Source of the DNA: BOG-931 sp963781725
Lineage (GTDB): Bacteria; Pseudomonadota; Alphaproteobacteria; Rhizobiales; Xanthobacteraceae
Direction of reading: 5' to 3'
NCBI GenBank assembly: GCA_963781725.1
Contig: CAWAGV010000001.1
Location: 1,488,001 to 1,552,000, forward strand
DNA: 64,000 nt
The translations under genes were made by a program, and so were the position numbers. The notes beneath the pieces are model-generated. The model saw nothing but the letters and a program-made list of their open reading frames with translations, was not told the origin of the DNA and did not search any database. The first letter of the stretch is position 1, and each line of letters starts with the position of its first letter. Below are positions 59,424 through 64,000 of the stretch, piece after piece.

Positions 59424-61118
59424 TCACGCCGTCTTCTGCGTCTTCAGGCCAAGTTCCGAAATCGTCTGATCGCGCATGATGAATTTCTGGATCTTGCCGG
59501 TGACCGTCATCGGAAATCCGTCGACGAACTTGACGTAGCGCGGCACTTTATAGTGCGCGATCTGATCGCGGCAGAACGCCTTGATCTCGTCTTCGGTGGC
59601 GCTCACGCCCGGACGCAGCTTGACCCAGGCGCAAATCTCCTCGCCGTAGCGGTCGTCCGGCACGCCGATCACCTGCACGTCCTGGATTTTCGGGTGGCGA
59701 TAGAGGAACTCCTCGATCTCGCGCGGATAGACGTTCTCGCCGCCGCGGATCACCATGTCCTTGATGCGGCCGACGATGTTGCAATACCCCTCGGCATCGA
59801 TGGTGGCGAGGTCGCCGGTGTGCATCCAGCGCGCGGCGTCGATGGCTTCTTTGGTGCGCTCTTCGTCGCCCCAATAGCCGAGCATCGCCGAATAGCCGCG
59901 GGTCAGCAATTCACCCGGCGTGCCCGGCGGCACGATGCGACCGTTGAGATCGACGATCTTGACTTCGAGATGGGGCTGGATGCGGCCGACGGTCGAGACG
60001 CGGCGTTCCAGCGGATCAGTGGTCGAGCTCTGGAAGCTGACCGGGCTGGTTTCGGTCATGCCATAGGCGATGGTGATCTCCGACAAATTCATCCTGGCGA
60101 CACAGCGTTTCATCACTTCGATCGGGCACGGCGAGCCGGCCATGATGCCGGTGCGCAGCGATTTCAGGTCGAAGCGCGCGAACTCCGGATGGTCCAGCTC
60201 GGCGATGAACATCGTCGGCACGCCGTGCAGCGCCGTGCAGCGCTCTTCCGCCACCGTCTCCAGCGTGACCAGGGGATCAAAGCCCTCGCCTGGAAAAACC
60301 ATGCAGGAGCCATGGGTCACGGCGGCAAGATTGCCCAGCACCATGCCGAAGCAATGATAAAGCGGCACTGGAATACAGAGCCGGTCTTCGGGTGTCAGCT
60401 TCATCGCTTCGCCGATGAAGAAGCCGTTGTTGAGAATATTGTGGTGCGACAGCGTCGCGCCTTTGGGAAAACCTGTCGTGCCCGAGGTGAACTGGATGTT
60501 GATCGGCTCGTCGAATTGCAGTTGCGGAGCAAGCTCGGCGAGGCGTTGCATTTCTTGCGCAGTACCGCGCGCCACGATGTCCGAAAATTTGAACGTTCCG
60601 GGGTGCCAGCTCTCCCCGAGCAGCACTACCGAGCGCAGCGCCGGCAGCCGGACGGCTTCGAGCTTCCCGGGCGCCGCCTGGCCCAGTTCCGGCGCAAGCT
60701 CCCGCAGTATGCCGATGTAATCCGAGGTCTTGAACTTCTCGGCGAGGATCAGCGCCTTGCAACCGACTTTGTTGAGCGCATATTCGAGTTCCGCGACGCG
60801 ATACGCCGGATTGATATTGACCAGGATCAGCCCGGCCTTGGCAGTCGCAAATTGCGTGAGCACCCACTCGCTGTTGTTCGGCGACCAGATACCGATGCGG
60901 TCGCCAGGCTCGAGGCCCAGCGTGAGCAGGCCGGCCGCAAGCTTGTCGACTTGTTTGCGCATCTCGCCATAAGTCAGGCGCACATTCTGGTGGCGCACCA
61001 CCAGCGCGGGCCGGTCCGGCCACTTGTCGCAAACAGAATCGAAAAATCGCCCGATGGTCTCGCCGATCAGCGGAATCTCGCCGCCGCCATTGACGTAGCT
61101 TTGCGTGAGCGCCGTCAT
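59424..61118 (-). CDS. AMP-binding acyl-CoA synthetase
   Basis: 564 residues from the ATG at 61118, with GGAGGAAG 4 bases upstream; a longer frame running into the next gene is spurious. The ATP/AMP signature 'NIQFTSGTTGFPKGATLSH', 'IAYGMTETSPVSFQSST', 'WMHTGDLATIDAEGYCNIVGRIKDMVIRGGENVYPREIEEFL' in parts, and the catalytic lysine motif 'PMTVTGKIQKF' are all present. It activates a fatty or other carboxylic acid to its CoA thioester. It fits the beta-oxidation genes at 38-46 kb. The closest group is the medium/long-chain synthetases used with propionyl/acyl substrates. Confidence 0.92.
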   Translation of the reverse strand: MTALTQSYVNGGGEIPLIGETIGRFFDSVCDKWPDRPALVVRHQNVRLTYGEMRKQVDKLAAGLLTLGLEPGDRIGIWSPNNSEWVLTQFATAKAGLILVNINPAYRVAELEYALNKVGCKALILAEKFKTSDYIGILRELAPELGQAAPGKLEAVRLPALRSVVLLGESWHPGTFKFSDIVARGTAQEMQRLAELAPQLQFDEPINIQFTSGTTGFPKGATLSHHNILNNGFFIGEAMKLTPEDRLCIPVPLYHCFGMVLGNLAAVTHGSCMVFPGEGFDPLVTLETVAEERCTALHGVPTMFIAELDHPEFARFDLKSLRTGIMAGSPCPIEVMKRCVARMNLSEITIAYGMTETSPVSFQSSTTDPLERRVSTVGRIQPHLEVKIVDLNGRIVPPGTPGELLTRGYSAMLGYWGDEERTKEAIDAARWMHTGDLATIDAEGYCNIVGRIKDMVIRGGENVYPREIEEFLYRHPKIQDVQVIGVPDDRYGEEICAWVKLRPGVSATEDEIKAFCRDQIAHYKVPRYVKFVDGFPMTVTGKIQKFIMRDQTISELGLKTQKTA

Positions 61119-61189
61119 TGCGCTTCCTCCCAATTCATTTTGCCTATCATAGGGCGGGACAGCGCCGCGCTCCAGTGAGCGGGTTCGCC

Positions 61190-62323
61190 TTATCCGCGCA
61201 ACCCCGCCTGTTTCAGCAGCGGATAAGTCACGTCGCGGAATTCGCGCATGCCTTCGATGTAGCGCGGCCATGACAGCAGAATGCCGTCGAAGCCGACCCT
61301 GGAGAGCGCCGCGAGCCCGTCGACGATCTGCTCCTTGGTGCCGATCAGCGGAAAGCCGCCCCAGCCGGAGATCATCATCTCCGACATCGCCTTCCGCCGC
61401 TCCGGCGGATAGTCGCGCTGGTTGATTTCGGCGCCCATCGTGTCGATGACATAGCGCGCCGCGTCCCAGTCGCCCTTCTCGTGGACATAGTAGTTGTAGA
61501 ACGCGCGCGCCTCGGCCTCGGTCTCGGCCTGGATCACCGTGGCGTTGCTCCACACTTTCACATCGCGGCCGTATTCTTCACGCGCCAGCGTACGGTACGA
61601 CGCGACATGGGCGGCATGGACCTCATGATCGTGGCTGCGGATATTGGTGAAGACCAGATCGCAATGCTTGCAGGCAAAGTGCTTGCCGCGATCGGAGGCG
61701 CCGGCATTCATGATCGCGGGATACGGATACTGGATCGGCTTCGGCTTCAGATAGCCTCCCTTGATCTTGTAGAACTTGCCCTCGTGATCGAAAGTTTCGT
61801 CCTCGGTCCATAGACGCTTGATGAGCGTGATCCATTCCTCGGCGCAGGCGTAGCGCTCCTCGTGATCGAGCAGCTTGACGCCGAACATTTCCATTTCCGG
61901 ATAGTTCCAGCCGTTGACCACATTGAGTGTGTAACGGCCGTTGGAAATGTGATCGATCACCGTCGATTGCTTGGCGGCAACGATCGGGTGGTTGAGCGCA
62001 ACATGCGAGGTCGAAATCACGCCGGCGTTTCTGGTCGCCCCGGCAATGCCGGCGGCCCATGTATATGTCTCGAAACCCGGTCCCTGCGGATCGGTCTTGC
62101 CGCCAAACCCGCGCCAGCGGGCCACCGGCACCAGCGCCTCGAAATCCATTTCGTCGGCGAACTGCGCCAAAGTGACGGTATTAGGCCACGTCAGGTCGAG
62201 CCGCCCGTCGAGGTCGGACATGACGCAGCCGGAATCGAGATTGGTCTGAAACGTCCCGAGCTTCAGCTTGTTGCTGCCGAACGCGGGATTGGTTTCCCGG
62301 CGGTCTTTTTGCCGTTCCCTCAT
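61190..62323 (-). CDS. LLM-class flavin-dependent monooxygenase
   Basis: 377 residues from the ATG at 62323; a TTG at 62359 is the other possible start. TIM-barrel luciferase-like motifs: 'LKLGTFQTNLDSGC', 'FADEMDFEALVPVARWRGFG', 'VISTSHVALNHPIVAAKQSTVIDHISNGRYTLNVVNGW' in parts, 'DEETYDHEGKFY'-like 'DETFDHEGKFYKIKGGYLKPKP' in parts and 'GTKEQIVDGLAALSRVGFDGILLSW' in parts. The group includes alkanesulfonate, dimethyl sulfide and pyrimidine (RutA-like) monooxygenases; it uses FMNH2 and O2. The start codon sits inside a palindrome (see 62315-62356). Confidence 0.88.
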   Translation of the reverse strand: MRERQKDRRETNPAFGSNKLKLGTFQTNLDSGCVMSDLDGRLDLTWPNTVTLAQFADEMDFEALVPVARWRGFGGKTDPQGPGFETYTWAAGIAGATRNAGVISTSHVALNHPIVAAKQSTVIDHISNGRYTLNVVNGWNYPEMEMFGVKLLDHEERYACAEEWITLIKRLWTEDETFDHEGKFYKIKGGYLKPKPIQYPYPAIMNAGASDRGKHFACKHCDLVFTNIRSHDHEVHAAHVASYRTLAREEYGRDVKVWSNATVIQAETEAEARAFYNYYVHEKGDWDAARYVIDTMGAEINQRDYPPERRKAMSEMMISGWGGFPLIGTKEQIVDGLAALSRVGFDGILLSWPRYIEGMREFRDVTYPLLKQAGLRG

Positions 62324-62356
62324 GAGGGAAACTTGGGGGCGGCTTGGCCCCCAAGT
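62315..62356 (-). promoter_or_regulatory. Double palindrome at the start of the LLM monooxygenase gene
   Basis: TTCCCTCATGAGGGAA at 62315-62330 is a perfect 16-base palindrome whose centre is the ATG start codon. Next to it, ACTTGGGGG at 62331-62339 and CCCCCAAGT at 62348-62356 form a perfect 9-pair stem with an 8-base loop. In the message the start codon would lie in or beside strong hairpins, and no ribosome site is visible before it, so this may be a translational or operator control element. Confidence 0.5.
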
Positions 62357-62386
62357 CAAGCAACCCCGAACGCCTGCGTCACCAAC

Positions 62387-62812
62387 TCACTCCGCCGGTG
62401 TCGCGGCCAGGGCTTCATCGTGACCGGTTAGCGCAGGCGCGAGCGCCGGATAGCGGCTCAACGCATAGAGGAATACGGCTACCAGAGCATAGGTGAAGGC
62501 AAGCGTCGGCGAAACCGCGATGCCGACCGCAGAGCCGTGCATGAAGCCGAAGAACGTGAGTACCGCACCAGAGAATGCAAACGCCGACGCTTTGACAAAA
62601 TTCCTGTCGATGATGCAGGCGGTGGTGCCGGCCAGGACCAGTCCGGTCAGGATGGCGCCGCCCCCCATGGTCGCAAGGCCCGGATAGAGCACCCCAACAC
62701 CGGCGAGCTTGTCGAAACCGAGCACCGCCGCACTGGTTCCGGCGACACCCAACGCACCGTCGAGTTGGACGATGAGCGGCGCTGGTTCTGCGTCGACGGT
62801 CACGCGCGGCAT
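62387..62812 (-). CDS. Small membrane protein resembling the C-terminus of an NCS2-like permease
   Basis: 141 residues from the ATG at 62812, with AGGAG about 8 bases upstream. There are three or four hydrophobic segments. The text 'GVLYPGLATMGGGAILTGLVLAG', 'IIDRNFVKASAFAFSGAVLTFFGFMHG' and 'SPTLAFTYALVAVFLYAL' looks like the last third of xanthine/uracil-type (NCS2/AZGA-like) permeases. The rest of such a permease is missing on either side. It may be a truncated remnant, but its good ribosome site leaves open that a small protein is made. Confidence 0.55.
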   Translation of the reverse strand: MPRVTVDAEPAPLIVQLDGALGVAGTSAAVLGFDKLAGVGVLYPGLATMGGGAILTGLVLAGTTACIIDRNFVKASAFAFSGAVLTFFGFMHGSAVGIAVSPTLAFTYALVAVFLYALSRYPALAPALTGHDEALAATPAE

Positions 62813-63073
62813 TCCCGATCTCCTGCCTCGCAACGACGAAAAACGCGCAAGTTCGGGGCCAGCCTTTAGATCGCGCCTCGAGTCCGGAAAAGCGGTGGCG
62901 GCTGCCTAATAATTGTGCTGAGGCTGCCTGCGAAGCTTGTGGCGCGATCAGTCACCGCTGGGCCACGGCAACAAGTGCCCCGGATTTAATGGCTTGCTGC
63001 TGCGGCAACCGCGCCACGCGGTGTGGCACGCGGCTTGCGGAACCCTCCTCAGTTCAGCCCCTGGGAGGCTTCC

Positions 63074-64000
63074 ATGAAGCGTCGCGACTTTCTCAAATCC
63101 ATGACCGCATTGACGGCCGCCGGCGCCGTTTCCGCACCCGCCGTGTGGTCCCCGGCCAAAGCGCAGTCGCGGCAAGAAACCCTGCTGATCGTCTCCGAGA
63201 GCGGCCCGAACAATCTCGACATTCACGGCGTCGGCACCAACGTCCCCGGCTACGAAGCATCGTGGAATTGCTACGACCGCCTGATCAGCCACGAAATGAA
63301 GGACGTGAACGGCACGCCCTACTACGACAAATACAAATTCAAGCCGGAACTCGCCGAGGACATGAACATCGGCGACATGTCAGTGACATTCAAACTGCGA
63401 AAGGATGCCGTCTTTCAGGACGGCACACCGGTCACCGCCAATGACGTGAAGTGGTCGTTCGACCGCGCCGTAACCGTCGGCGGCTTCCCGACCTTCCAGA
63501 TGAGCGCCGGCTCGCTGACCAAGCCCGAGCAATTCGTGGTCGTCGATGACCACACTTTCCGCGTCGACTTCATGAAGAAAGACCGGCTGACGGTGCCCGA
63601 CCTCGCCGTCATCGTGCCGTGCATCATCAATTCGCAATTGGTGAAGTCGAAAGCGACCGAGCAGGACTCCTGGGGCCTCGAATATACCAAGCTCAACACC
63701 GCCGGCAGCGGCGCCTACAAGGTGACGAACTGGACCGCGGGGTCGCAGGTCGTCTTCGAGCGCAACGAGAACTGGAAAGGCGGCCCGCTGCCGAAGCTCC
63801 GCCGCATCGTCTGGCGCATGGTGCCTGACGCCGGCAACCGGCGTGCGCTGCTCGAACGCGGCGATGCCGACGTGTCCTACGATCTGCCGAACAAGGATTT
63901 TTCCGAACTCAAGACCGACGGCAAACTCGCCATCGTGTCGACGCCGTACTCCAACGGCATTCAGTATCTGGGCATGAACGTACAGAACCCGCCGTTCAAC
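63074..64000 (+). CDS. ABC transporter substrate-binding protein, peptide/opine type (SBP_bac_5), 3' end outside window
   Basis: Open at the window edge; 309 residues are visible from the ATG at 63074, which has GGGAGG 6 bases upstream. A twin-arginine signal ('KRRDFLKSMTALTAAG') leads to 'PNNLDIHGVGTNVPGYEASWNCYDRLI' in parts, 'LAEDMNIGDMSVTFKLRKDAVFQDGTPVTANDVKWSFDRAV' in parts and 'GSGAYKVTNWTAGSQVVFERNENWKGG' in parts. These are the lobes of DppA/OppA-like receptors. Permease and ATPase genes would be expected to follow beyond 64000. Confidence 0.92.
   Translation, partial: MKRRDFLKSMTALTAAGAVSAPAVWSPAKAQSRQETLLIVSESGPNNLDIHGVGTNVPGYEASWNCYDRLISHEMKDVNGTPYYDKYKFKPELAEDMNIGDMSVTFKLRKDAVFQDGTPVTANDVKWSFDRAVTVGGFPTFQMSAGSLTKPEQFVVVDDHTFRVDFMKKDRLTVPDLAVIVPCIINSQLVKSKATEQDSWGLEYTKLNTAGSGAYKVTNWTAGSQVVFERNENWKGGPLPKLRRIVWRMVPDAGNRRALLERGDADVSYDLPNKDFSELKTDGKLAIVSTPYSNGIQYLGMNVQNPPFN

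Noticed and set aside
59424..61553. A 709-residue fusion of the acyl-CoA synthetase with an upstream part
   Set aside because: The first 145 codons overlap the LLM monooxygenase gene in another frame. A strong ribosome site marks the start at 61118.
1..64000. tRNA, rRNA, CRISPR, integrase or transposase genes
   Set aside because: None was recognised on reading the window. A tRNAscan or Rfam run would be needed to exclude small RNAs fully.

Overview
The window looks like chromosomal DNA of a GC-rich alphaproteobacterium of the Hyphomicrobiales (Rhizobiales), most like the Bradyrhizobiaceae/Xanthobacteraceae. This rests on Omp25-type outer-membrane proteins starting after a 'DLPLKAPP'-like mature end, a DUF1236-type protein, intergenic palindromes of the 'CCGGGCTTGACCCGG' and 'CATCCTGAGG...CCTCAGGATG' kinds, a complete Sox system, and many orphan periplasmic binding proteins. 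No rRNA, tRNA, CRISPR array, prophage or insertion sequence was seen. Genus cannot be fixed from sequence reading alone.

Layout. 1-5.1 kb: the N-terminal part of a TRAP receptor, a CHASE3 hybrid histidine kinase, an FNR-type regulator with a palindrome-rich leader, and a 2-hydroxycarboxylate transporter. 5.1-6.2 kb: no protein gene, but a palindromic repeat and a strongly structured block (5587-5883) that may be an RNA. 6.2-16.6 kb: a mixed transport and metabolism region with a dihydroxyphthalate-decarboxylase-like binding protein, ExoD, a divergent Nramp, an NMT1-type receptor, a frameshifted dctP, an aldo/keto reductase, a CDF protein without its C-terminal domain, tungstate genes tupB and tupA without tupC, and an MFS carrier. 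16.7-27.7 kb: a double-barrel Omp25-like protein, a SulP-STAS-cNMP fusion, an APC permease, a complete TRAP operon (dctPQM plus a flavin reductase), a phasin-like protein, a DUF1365 remnant and cfa. 27.8-38.3 kb: a Do-like protease, then a sulfur-oxidation island with a two-cysteine ArsR-type repressor and SoxH-like hydrolase on one strand and soxCDXYZAKB, a DsrE-like protein and a GlcG/HbpS-like protein on the other. 38.3-45.9 kb: a fatty-acid beta-oxidation operon (acyl-CoA dehydrogenase, thiolase, hydratase/dehydrogenase, CoA-transferase family). 46-47.6 kb: a papain-like amidase, a small coiled-coil protein and a thioesterase. 47.7-53.7 kb: six consecutive Bug/TctC receptor genes with twin-arginine-like signals and no TctA/TctB. 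53.7-64 kb: a zinc CDF exporter, an MFS exporter, a DUF1236 protein with 36-bp repeats, a MetE-core-like protein divergent from a seventh Bug gene, an acyl-CoA synthetase, an LLM flavin monooxygenase, a small membrane protein and the start of a peptide-type ABC receptor.

Together the genes suggest a flexible soil or water chemo-organotroph that can gain energy from thiosulfate or sulfite, scavenges organic acids through TRAP/TTT-type binding proteins and degrades acyl-CoAs. The most unusual items are the six-gene orphan Bug array, the candidate structured RNA at 5.6-5.9 kb, the thiolase whose homology runs upstream of any canonical start codon, the tandem double-barrel porin-like protein, and the atypical metal-site residues in the Nramp and the short CDF protein.
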